Of a stretch of 18,263 bases of DNA, positions 9,657 through 16,454 are shown one piece after another. The stretch comes from Dysgonamonadaceae bacterium. Lineage in GTDB: Bacteria; Bacteroidota; Bacteroidia; Bacteroidales; Azobacteroidaceae. Position numbers and translations under genes: made by a program. Positions within the stretch are counted from its first letter, which is position 1. Every line of letters starts with the position of its first letter. The stretch lies in NCBI GenBank assembly GCA_031261015.1, contig JAISKG010000224.1:1-18263 (forward strand), written 5' to 3'. The notes under the pieces are model-generated. The model was not told the origin of the DNA. It searched no databases and saw only the letters and a program-made list of their open reading frames with translations.

Positions 9657-9674
9657 CCGGATGATTTATTCCGG
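9657..9674 (-). terminator. Weak hairpin between convergent GT-C and methyltransferase genes
   Basis: CCGGA (9657-9661) pairs with TCCGG (9670-9674). Read on the minus strand the stem is followed by ATTATTTT, so it could end the methyltransferase transcript. The stem is only 5 bp and overlaps the end of that gene, so this is tentative. Confidence 0.25.
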
Positions 9675-10421
9675 CTTCATTGCCAACAAAATTTTCTCTC
9701 GCTCGTCCAAACCATATTTGTTATATTCCGCCAATGAAATTTGTACCGGACAAAAACGGAATCCCACTTCTTCCAATCGTTTACCATAGTCTTGCCCATA
9801 AATCCGGCAATGATTTTTCTGTCCGAAAATCCGTTCGCGTTCGTCCGGCGCGATAATGGAAAAATCCTCCAATGTTGCGGTTAATGTATTCGAGAGCGGG
9901 ACTTGCAAAATCGCCTTGCCGCCCGGCTTGAGTATGCGGAACAATTCTTTCATCGCTTTCCGGTCATCGGGAATATGCTCCAAAACATGATTGCAAATAA
10001 TCAAATCGAAAAAATTATTTTCATGGTCAATCGCTGTTATATCCATGTATTTTACATGCTTCGGATAAGAATATCCTTCTTCAAATTTATCTCCACAAAT
10101 ATAATTTTGATGCTTGATTTTTTTCTGAAAAACCGGATATAAACAATCTTCGGGAGCGATATGCAAAATATTGATTTTTTCTTGATTATTAAATAAATGC
10201 AAATAATCTTTGACATAGAGGTACACCAGCCGGTCTCTTTCGGCCGCTTGGCAAATGGGGCATTCTTTTTTTCGTCGGCCTGCGCCGATAATTTGTTTTT
10301 CGTCGGCAGCCAAACTTTCTGTTCCGCAGAAAACAAAATTGCGCAACGAACTGTTACAATTCGGACAATAATAGCGATTCCCGTAGTAATAACTTTTTTT
10401 AAGAAAGCGTTTGAATTTCAT
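9666..10421 (-). CDS. Zinc-ribbon SAM-dependent methyltransferase
   Basis: The 251-residue protein has two parts. Residues 15-60 hold two CxxC pairs (C19/C22 in CPNC, C54/C57 in CPIC), which look like a small zinc ribbon. Residues 80-180 are a class I methyltransferase fold: strand 1 in INILHIAPE (83-91), an acidic D127 in YMDITAI, the post-II motif FDLIICNHVLEHIPDD (138-153) and LKPGGKAILQVPL (164-176). Motif I lacks the usual GxGxG and reads HIAPE, a variant I associate with methyltransferases found near polysaccharide genes. The substrate is unknown; the neighbouring glycan genes suggest a sugar or glycolipid, but this is inference. It is alone on its strand, 10 bp from the end of the GT-C gene and divergent from the next glycosyltransferase. 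Confidence 0.82.
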   Translation of the reverse strand: MKFKRFLKKSYYYGNRYYCPNCNSSLRNFVFCGTESLAADEKQIIGAGRRKKECPICQAAERDRLVYLYVKDYLHLFNNQEKINILHIAPEDCLYPVFQKKIKHQNYICGDKFEEGYSYPKHVKYMDITAIDHENNFFDLIICNHVLEHIPDDRKAMKELFRILKPGGKAILQVPLSNTLTATLEDFSIIAPDERERIFGQKNHCRIYGQDYGKRLEEVGFRFCPVQISLAEYNKYGLDEREKILLAMKPE

Positions 10422-10467
10422 TTATCTGTTTTATTTGTAACTAAACGCTTATTTCCCAGCAATATTG

Positions 10468-10475
10468 CAAAATTA
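10468..10475 (-). promoter_or_regulatory. -7 element for the methyltransferase gene
   Basis: CAAAATTA on the + strand is TAATTTTG on the minus strand, an exact TAnnTTTG match. It would give a leader of about 40 bases before the start at 10421. I see no good -33 TTTG, so confidence is moderate. Confidence 0.4.
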
Positions 10476-10495
10476 GAATAAAATCCTCTCGTAAA

Positions 10496-10527
10496 TTTCT
10501 GAAATTATGACTTTATTTGTATTTTTG
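10496..10527 (+). promoter_or_regulatory. Promoter for the glycosyltransferase-flippase pair
   Basis: TATTTTTG at 10520-10527 matches TAnnTTTG. A weak -33 TTTC (10496-10499) lies 20 bp upstream. Predicted transcription would start about 30 bases before the ATG at 10566. Together with the opposite-strand box it makes 10422-10565 a divergent promoter region. Confidence 0.55.
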
Positions 10528-10565
10528 TAAAGATTTTCAGATATTTTTTAAAATTAGTTTCTCTG

Positions 10566-11468
10566 ATGTTAAATAAGTTGCATAGAATTATACATCTTGC
10601 CGATATAGTAGAAGATGTAAAAATACAAAATAAAATAAGCATCCGTGAAGAAGTCCTCAATTATTATGCACTTAACAGCAAAGAGCAGGGAATAACCGGA
10701 GAAAAATATTGTGACCGGGAAATCCTTGTTTCGTTAACTACTTATGGGAAACGCATTCATCAAGTATATTTGACTATCGAGTCACTGATGCAACAAAGTA
10801 TGAAGCCGAATCGAATCCTACTTTGGATAGATTCTCGTTATCAAAATCAGCCATTGCCCCAATTATTGCAACAACAAACAAAAAGAGGGCTGGAAATTGC
10901 TTTTTGTAAAGATATTGGTTCTTATACAAAATTAATTCCGGCATTGAAACAGTATCCGAATGACATTATTATCACCGTAGATGATGATGTTTATTATAAT
11001 ACTACTATGATTGAGAATCTTGTTTCCGCTTATTTACAAGATCCTCATTCTATTTATTTCAATCGGGGATTTGAAATTCTATTAAAAAAAGACAATCAAT
11101 TGCGTTCATACAATCAATGGCCGTCGATTACTTCGCCGGAGAGTTCGCCCTTGAATTTCCCAACGGGAGTAGGAGGCGTACTTTATCCGCCTCGCTGTTT
11201 TCCCGAAGAAGTATTCAACGAATCTGTCTTCACAACAATATGCCCGTTGGCTGATGATGTATGGTTCAAAGCGATGACGTTATACAATGGCATCCCAAGT
11301 AAAAAAGTAGTCACCGTTTCGATTACAGGCGACGAATTTTTAGTCAATAGGTCCACGCAAGATATTGGATTAAAATTACAAAACAATGGACAAAAACAAA
11401 ATGACAAACAACTGAAAGCCGTATTTGAGAAGTATAATTTATTTCCTCTGTTGACAAGATGTCGGTAA
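10566..11468 (+). CDS. GT-A-like glycosyltransferase
   Basis: The 300-residue cytoplasmic-looking protein has no signal peptide or membrane helix. After a helical N-terminus (1-50) come the features of a GT-A nucleotide-sugar fold: a first strand and turn in REILVSLTTYGKRI (51-64), the metal-binding triple Asp in IIITVDDDVYYN (134-145), a PTGVGGVLYPP loop (199-209) and a second acidic patch LADDVWFK (228-235), which often holds the catalytic base or acceptor site. It probably transfers a sugar to a lipid-linked glycan; donor and acceptor cannot be read from sequence. Its last 10 bp overlap the flippase gene, so they should be co-translated. The gene is clearly more AT-rich than the housekeeping genes, as is common for surface-polysaccharide loci gained by transfer. 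Confidence 0.8.
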   Translation: MLNKLHRIIHLADIVEDVKIQNKISIREEVLNYYALNSKEQGITGEKYCDREILVSLTTYGKRIHQVYLTIESLMQQSMKPNRILLWIDSRYQNQPLPQLLQQQTKRGLEIAFCKDIGSYTKLIPALKQYPNDIIITVDDDVYYNTTMIENLVSAYLQDPHSIYFNRGFEILLKKDNQLRSYNQWPSITSPESSPLNFPTGVGGVLYPPRCFPEEVFNESVFTTICPLADDVWFKAMTLYNGIPSKKVVTVSITGDEFLVNRSTQDIGLKLQNNGQKQNDKQLKAVFEKYNLFPLLTRCR

Positions 11469-12919
11469 AAAAAGAAATGGTCAACGGCGTTTTTTGGACT
11501 GCTATACAAAAATATTCGGGAATTGTAGTTCAATTGATTGTTTCTGCGGTCTTAGCTCGATTGCTTCCTGTGGAAGACTTTGGGATTGTAGCTATTGCTA
11601 TTGTCTTGATTCAATTTCTCACTATTTTTGCCGATATGGGAGTAGGTTCGGCGATTGTGCAAAATAAAAATTTATCCGTCCGCGACTTAAACGATATCTA
11701 TTCTTTTACCGTCTATGCGGGTATTGTACTATCCGTTTTATTTTTCTTTGCTGCTGATTGGGTTGCTGCATTTTATGATAAAAGCGCATTGATTGTCATT
11801 TGTCGGATTTTGTCGGTCAATTTGTTTTTTCTTGCGATAAACGTTGTGCCTAATGCATTGATTCTTAAAGATAAGAAGTTCAAGTTTATTGCCAAGCGTA
11901 CCTTGATTTTGCAATTAATCAGCGGCGTTATTTCCATCGTCTTTGCATATAAAGGATTTGGATTGTATTCGTTACTTATTTCGCCTATTTTTACAGCCAT
12001 AGGTGTTTTTATTTTTAATTATCGGAAAAATCCTCAGCGGTTTTTTATCCGGTTTTGTTTAGCGCCTCTCAAAAAAATATTTTCATTTTCCTTTTATCAA
12101 TTCTTATTTAGCTTCATTAATTATTTCTCACGCAATATGGACAAATTGATTATTGGAAAATACTTGACTTTGTCGGATTTAGGCTATTACGAAAAATCAT
12201 ACCGTTTGATGATGCTGCCGATGGAAAACGTGACGAGCGTGATAACTCCCGTGATGCATCCCGTTTTGACTACTTTGCAGAACGACAAAGCAGGATTGGC
12301 AACTCACTATAACAAAATAATCAAGCTGTTGGCAACGATCAGTTTTCCATTGGGAATATTGCTTTATTTCCTTGCCACAGAGATTATTCGTATTGTTTTT
12401 GGCAATCAATGGGATAATTCTATTCCCGTTTTCAAAATTTTAACGCTTTCGCTGCCTTTTCAAATGATTCTTTCTTCTACCGGAGCTATTTATAAGGCGG
12501 CTGGAAAAACGAACTGGATGTTTTACAACGGATTGAGCAATTCGATATTCACTGTCGCCGGATTTGTTTTGAGCGCCTACTACTTCAAACGGATTGAGGC
12601 CGTCGCTTGGTCGTGGAATATTAGTTTATTGATCAATACATTTGTATCTTATTTAATTTTGTATAAAATAGCGCTGAAATCATCTATTGTAACGATGATC
12701 AAAACAATGTTTTATCCTTTCATCAATGCCGTTTTGATTGCTTGGACTATAGAAAGTACGCAACATTTTTATGCTTTCAATATGTATTTATCGTTGATTG
12801 TCAAAGTTTTGATTGCTTTGTTAGTGAGTTATTTATGTGTATCTTTGAGTGGACAGTATAATATTAAGGAGATGGTGAAGCAAGGATTGGAATATATTCA
12901 TCAGAGGAAAGGTAATTAA
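11459..12919 (+). CDS. Wzx-type lipopolysaccharide/polysaccharide flippase (MOP superfamily)
   Basis: The 486-residue polytopic protein belongs to the MOP/MATE-like fold that flips undecaprenyl-linked oligosaccharides across the inner membrane. The start (MVNGVFWTAIQKYSGIVVQL, residues 7-26) and the following LARLLPVEDFGIVAIAIVL are characteristic of WzxC-like polysaccharide exporters, as are the mid-protein strings FINYFSRNMDKLIIGKYL and LGYYEKSYRLMMLPMENV. About 12-14 helices are expected and the hydrophobic pattern fits. The ATG overlaps the upstream glycosyltransferase by 10 bp. Length is normal. A peptidoglycan lipid II flippase (MurJ) shares the fold but lacks these strings, so Wzx is preferred. 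The transported glycan is unknown. Confidence 0.92.
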   Translation: MSVKKEMVNGVFWTAIQKYSGIVVQLIVSAVLARLLPVEDFGIVAIAIVLIQFLTIFADMGVGSAIVQNKNLSVRDLNDIYSFTVYAGIVLSVLFFFAADWVAAFYDKSALIVICRILSVNLFFLAINVVPNALILKDKKFKFIAKRTLILQLISGVISIVFAYKGFGLYSLLISPIFTAIGVFIFNYRKNPQRFFIRFCLAPLKKIFSFSFYQFLFSFINYFSRNMDKLIIGKYLTLSDLGYYEKSYRLMMLPMENVTSVITPVMHPVLTTLQNDKAGLATHYNKIIKLLATISFPLGILLYFLATEIIRIVFGNQWDNSIPVFKILTLSLPFQMILSSTGAIYKAAGKTNWMFYNGLSNSIFTVAGFVLSAYYFKRIEAVAWSWNISLLINTFVSYLILYKIALKSSIVTMIKTMFYPFINAVLIAWTIESTQHFYAFNMYLSLIVKVLIALLVSYLCVSLSGQYNIKEMVKQGLEYIHQRKGN

Positions 12920-12954
12920 AATCTCCGAAAGGCATGAATAAAAATTGAACAAAA

Positions 12955-12986
12955 TTTCACTATTGAAATGAAAAAGTCTATCTTTG
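12955..12986 (+). promoter_or_regulatory. Promoter for the beta-barrel protein gene
   Basis: TATCTTTG at 12979-12986 is an exact TAnnTTTG match with a weak TTTC (12955-12958) 20 bp upstream. The expected transcript starts near 12993, which supports ATG 13008 over the upstream in-frame TTG at 12990. Confidence 0.6.
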
Positions 12987-13007
12987 TAATTGTTAAAAGA
13001 ATATCGT

Positions 13008-13862
13008 ATGAAAAAATATTTCTTTATCTATCTACTCGCAAGTTGCCTGCTAAACAACGGCTTCTCTCAAACCGCCGAAAACAATCCATCCCATTGGCGC
13101 CTCAATCTTTCCGGCGGCTTAGGATACTTGACGGCATCGACCGCCGGCGAAGAACAAGATTTAATTGACTTCGGATTTAGCTCTCAAGACGTCAAAGATG
13201 CTTATAACGATTTGAAATGGGGTTGGCAGGGAAATGCCGATATTTATTATCTATTTCATAAAAATTTCGGTGTTGGATTGAAATATACTTTCTTTGCAAA
13301 CAAAGGAAAATTAAGTACTGGTTTTATAACTGAAGATGTACCGATTGTTACAAGCGATGGTTCTATTCGTATTTATGATGTAGCGCATTACTATTATTCC
13401 AAAGAAAAAGATAAGCTCCATTATATCGGTCCTTCTTTTTTTGCTCAAATACCTATTACAAATACACGATTTAGAATATCTGCTTTGGTATCATTGGGTT
13501 ATGTTCGATATAAAAGTAATTATGAGGGTTTTTTCGCAAGTAGGACTACGTTTGATTCAAATAATATTAGTTGGAATTATTTTCCTTCAATACCTGAATA
13601 TACTTCACCAGAACGCATTTCTATTATGCAGTTTGTTCTTACCGGAAACACTCTCGGAATGGATGCCGGAGCAGGAATAGAATATGCTTTAACCAGCCAC
13701 ATTGCCGTGGGCTTGGATCTCAATTATTTTTATTCCAAACTAAATAAAGTAACAATCAAGCAAGGGAAAGTTGCATACGATACAACGTTAGAAGAATTGA
13801 ACGGAAAGAAAGCGGATTTGTCTCGTTTAGATCCGTCTTTAAGCATTAAATTCTATTGGTAA
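13008..13862 (+). CDS. Predicted outer-membrane beta-barrel protein of unknown function
   Basis: The 284-residue protein starts with an export signal (MKKYFFIYLLASC, then LLNNGFSQ). The rest alternates polar and aromatic residues as in beta-barrels: WRLNLSGGLGYLTAS, FGVGLKYTFFANKG, AVGLDLNYFYSK, and a last strand SLSIKFYW ending in Trp, typical of BAM-inserted outer-membrane proteins. I do not recognise a specific family; a small 8-10-strand barrel (porin-like, general outer-membrane-barrel group) is the best description. The signal also contains LASC, a good lipobox at residues 10-13, so a lipoprotein cannot be excluded. It has its own promoter and its 3' end overlaps the convergent glycosyltransferase gene by 17 bp. 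Any tie to the glycan genes is only positional. Confidence 0.75.
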   Translation: MKKYFFIYLLASCLLNNGFSQTAENNPSHWRLNLSGGLGYLTASTAGEEQDLIDFGFSSQDVKDAYNDLKWGWQGNADIYYLFHKNFGVGLKYTFFANKGKLSTGFITEDVPIVTSDGSIRIYDVAHYYYSKEKDKLHYIGPSFFAQIPITNTRFRISALVSLGYVRYKSNYEGFFASRTTFDSNNISWNYFPSIPEYTSPERISIMQFVLTGNTLGMDAGAGIEYALTSHIAVGLDLNYFYSKLNKVTIKQGKVAYDTTLEELNGKKADLSRLDPSLSIKFYW

Positions 13863-15030
13863 TTTCCTCATAGATCCGCAGTAGCTCCTTTTCCTGCGTT
13901 CCCCACAAATACTTCGTTTCCACCGCCTTGATACACGCAGGAATAAACGTTTGATACCGGTTTTCAGCTAACAAATCAATTAAAGCAGCAGCCACCGTCC
14001 CCGCATCATGCGGATCGACGCAGACGCCAATTTGATCCGTTTGAATAATCTCGGCAATATGCCCGAAATCGGAACCAACAACAGGCAATCCAAACGCCGC
14101 ATACTCAAATAATTTGATCGGAAGAATCAATTGATTGGTGCGATTTTTCGGAAAAAGACAAAAAGCAATTTTGCTCTGCCTGTAATACTCCGTCACCTTC
14201 TCCAAAGGCAACATACCTGCGAAAAACACTTGATCTCCCAACGATTCGCGATGAATCACCGCCTCGACTTTCTCCTGCAAAAATCGGTCGTTGAACGCGC
14301 CGACCATCACACAGCGGAAAACATGCCCGCGCTTTTTTGCTTCAATCAAACCGGCAAGCATCAAAAAAATTCCTTTCGATTCGGTAATCGAACCGCTGTA
14401 AATCACATCAAACCTTCGCGGTTCTTTCATTCGGACTAAAGGATTGAAAGGTGCAAAATAAGAGTAATTATAGACAATCGCCGTGCGCGGATTTTCCTTG
14501 CGAAAACGCGAAGCGACATTTTCTTCCGTCGCAATCAAATAATCGGCTTTCTTCAACCATTTTTTTTCGGCTCGCAAGGCGGGAAGATCGTTCAACAATA
14601 CTTTCCAAAGGGAGCGCCGGCGCCAATAATCTTTTAAATTCTCCGGAAACGGTTCGTGCGCATCGTAAATAATTTTGGGATGTTGCGGCAACCGGCGCAA
14701 TTTCAATGCAATCCGGCACAATTCCACATCGTGCAAATGATATACATCAGCCTGAACCTGCCGCGCCGCTTGAAATAAATCACTCAAAAACAGTTGCCGG
14801 AACACAGCCAACTTCGACCGGAAATCCGCGCCTTTTGTCAGCCGTTTTAATTGGATTAAACGGATATGATCTTCGGTGTAAACATCCGATTCGCAATCGC
14901 CGTAACCGATATGAACAACTTCGTAGCCGTTGGCGGCCAGCGTAAGCGCTTCTTTCTTATAAATCCGGTCGTCCGACAAATCGTGGCGGCAGGACAGCAT
15001 GCAAACGAGAGGTTTTTTAGATTCCGGCAT
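13846..15030 (-). CDS. Family 4-type glycosyltransferase (GT-B fold)
   Basis: The 394-residue cytoplasmic enzyme has two Rossmann-like halves. The N-half has LSCRHDLSDDRIYKKEALTL (12-31), DVYHLHDVEL (95-104) and IIYDAHEPFPENL (120-132). The C-half has the donor-binding YSGSITESKG (211-220), VFFAGMLP (268-275) and the acidic signature LPIKLFEYAAFGLPVVGSDF (303-322), in which E309 should contact the nucleotide-sugar. It likely adds a sugar to a surface glycan; specificity is unknown. I chose ATG 15030; an in-frame TTG at 15036 would add two residues. It follows the glucosaminidase gene with six bases between stop and ATG, so they are probably one transcript. Its 3' end overlaps the barrel-protein gene on the other strand. 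Confidence 0.9.
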   Translation of the reverse strand: MPESKKPLVCMLSCRHDLSDDRIYKKEALTLAANGYEVVHIGYGDCESDVYTEDHIRLIQLKRLTKGADFRSKLAVFRQLFLSDLFQAARQVQADVYHLHDVELCRIALKLRRLPQHPKIIYDAHEPFPENLKDYWRRRSLWKVLLNDLPALRAEKKWLKKADYLIATEENVASRFRKENPRTAIVYNYSYFAPFNPLVRMKEPRRFDVIYSGSITESKGIFLMLAGLIEAKKRGHVFRCVMVGAFNDRFLQEKVEAVIHRESLGDQVFFAGMLPLEKVTEYYRQSKIAFCLFPKNRTNQLILPIKLFEYAAFGLPVVGSDFGHIAEIIQTDQIGVCVDPHDAGTVAAALIDLLAENRYQTFIPACIKAVETKYLWGTQEKELLRIYEEITNRI

Positions 15031-15036
15031 CGACAA

Positions 15037-15927
15037 TTAAATTTTACGCAAGAACAATATATTATCCACTTGCGGCACGTAATCCTCCTTTTTCTTATTC
15101 AATTTATACAAGCGCGATAGTTGAATCCCGTACCGCTGGGAAATGCTGTACATCGAATCGCCGGAACGTACAATATGTGTATAATGAGGCTCATCGGCTT
15201 GCTTTTTCTTTTTCTCCAAATAAATAATATCGCCTTGTACCAACGGAAAACCGGCGGGAATTTCGTTGTATTTCAACAAATCTTTGGCTTTGAATCCCAG
15301 ATCGGCGGCGATTTTTTCAACGCTGTCGCCTGCGCCGGCCACGACATATAACAAGTCGAACGTTTTATAAACCGTCCGAGCCAAGGCCGGCTGCTTGGAA
15401 AATCCTTTTCCTACACGAAGATCATAGCGAAATAACTCATAATCTTCAATCAAACGAATTAATTTTTGTGCGTAAGCCGGATCGGTGGCATAACCACAAG
15501 CCGACAAACCTTTAGCCCAGCCTTCGTAATCGGTCATTTCCAATTCAAATAAAACGGTATAACGCTTTTTCCCGGATAAGAAACGGGAATGATCTTCAAA
15601 CGATTCATGGGCGTTTTTATAGACGCGGAAACAATCGTCGGGACTGTCGTCGGCGCGAAAAATCCGGTCGCCCTGCCAATCGCTCTGGCACTTGATTCCG
15701 AAATGATTGTTGCTCTCTTTCACAAACTTACTTTGCCCCGCGCCCGATTCGAGAATACCTTGCGCCAGAGTGATGCTGGCGGGAATTCGGTAACGCTGCA
15801 TGTGATCGACCGCCAAATCGCTGAACTGATTAATGTACTGCAAATAAACGGTTGACTGCTTTTGCGCCGGCGCAACTCCGCACATTAAACAGCAAATTCC
15901 TAAAAATAAATAACGATAGAGTTTCAT
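15037..15927 (-). CDS. Exported glucosaminidase (GH73) with two LysM-like modules
   Basis: The 296-residue protein has a signal peptide (residues 1-21, ...CGVAPA). A GH73/FlgJ-type endo-beta-N-acetylglucosaminidase domain (about 27-170) contains ITLAQGILESGAGQSKF (52-68), where E60 is the likely catalytic Glu, then NNHFGIKC (73-80) and GWAKGLSACGYATDPAYAQK (136-155). Two LysM-like segments follow: YVVAGAGDSVEKIAADLGF (194-212) and HIVRSGDSMYSISQRYGI (251-268), the second being clearer. It should cut glycan strands of peptidoglycan in the periplasm, for growth or daughter-cell separation. It precedes the family 4 glycosyltransferase on the same strand. It diverges from cdd with 41 bp between starts. 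Confidence 0.93.
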   Translation of the reverse strand: MKLYRYLFLGICCLMCGVAPAQKQSTVYLQYINQFSDLAVDHMQRYRIPASITLAQGILESGAGQSKFVKESNNHFGIKCQSDWQGDRIFRADDSPDDCFRVYKNAHESFEDHSRFLSGKKRYTVLFELEMTDYEGWAKGLSACGYATDPAYAQKLIRLIEDYELFRYDLRVGKGFSKQPALARTVYKTFDLLYVVAGAGDSVEKIAADLGFKAKDLLKYNEIPAGFPLVQGDIIYLEKKKKQADEPHYTHIVRSGDSMYSISQRYGIQLSRLYKLNKKKEDYVPQVDNILFLRKI

Positions 15928-15952
15928 ATTTGAAGCGAATGATTTATATTTG
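15922..15952 (+). promoter_or_regulatory. Promoter for cdd, giving a very short leader
   Basis: TATATTTG at 15945-15952 is an exact TAnnTTTG match, with TTTC (15922-15925) 19 bp upstream. Transcription would begin near 15959, leaving only about 10 bases before ATG 15969. This rules out the in-frame ATG at 15939, which lies upstream of the -7 box. Confidence 0.55.
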
Positions 15953-15968
15953 TATAAAATATTTTATC

Positions 15969-16454
15969 ATGGAAAAGCGCAATCTTTCTGCAAATATAAC
16001 AGTTTGCGATTACAATGAGTTGAATCTCACGGAAAAAAATTTAGTCGATGCCGCCAAAGCTGCTTCCCTGAAGGCTTACGCGCCCTATTCGAAATTTCAG
16101 GTTGGAGCTGCCGCCTTATTGTCCGACGGGCAAATTGTCGCCGGCAATAATCAGGAAAATGCTGCGTATCCATCGGGATTGTGCGCCGAACGAACGACTT
16201 TATTTTACGCCAACGCCACATTTCCCGAAACTTCCGTTACCACGATGGCCATCGCCGCTTTCACGAACGGCGATTTTACCGACGATCCGGTGACTCCCTG
16301 CGGCTCGTGCCGGCAAGTCTTGCTGGAAACGCAATTTCGTTACGGGCAACCGATTCGTTTGATTCTTTACGGAAAAAAAGCCGTTTTCATTGTCGAAAAA
16401 AGCGCCGACCTGCTTCCTTTGGCTTTCAATCCAGACGCGCTAAAGCCGCTTTAA
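15969..16454 (+). CDS. cdd: Cytidine deaminase
   Basis: Homotetramer-type cytidine/deoxycytidine deaminase producing uridine or deoxyuridine in pyrimidine salvage. The 161-residue protein has KAYAPYSKFQVGAAAL (35-50), the substrate-binding NQENAAYPSGLCAERTTLF (61-79) with C72 as zinc ligand and E74 as proton shuttle, and PCGSCRQ (110-116) with zinc ligands C111 and C114. This three-Cys zinc site is that of the short tetrameric class. It is somewhat longer at the N-terminus than the smallest members. Start ATG 15969 is chosen because the promoter box lies just before it. The last 29 bp overlap the convergent aminotransferase gene. Confidence 0.95.
   Translation: MEKRNLSANITVCDYNELNLTEKNLVDAAKAASLKAYAPYSKFQVGAAALLSDGQIVAGNNQENAAYPSGLCAERTTLFYANATFPETSVTTMAIAAFTNGDFTDDPVTPCGSCRQVLLETQFRYGQPIRLILYGKKAVFIVEKSADLLPLAFNPDALKPL
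15991..15998 (-). promoter_or_regulatory. Possible -7 element for the glucosaminidase gene, inside cdd
   Basis: CAAATATA on the + strand is TATATTTG on the minus strand, the same box as the cdd promoter. It would give a leader of nearly 60 bases before the start at 15927. It lies within cdd codons 8-10 and has no clear -33 partner. Confidence 0.3.

Noticed and set aside
15852..15968. Longer N-terminus for cytidine deaminase
   Set aside because: It would overlap the glucosaminidase signal-peptide region on the other strand and lies upstream of, or across, the cdd promoter box; cytidine deaminases of this class are short.
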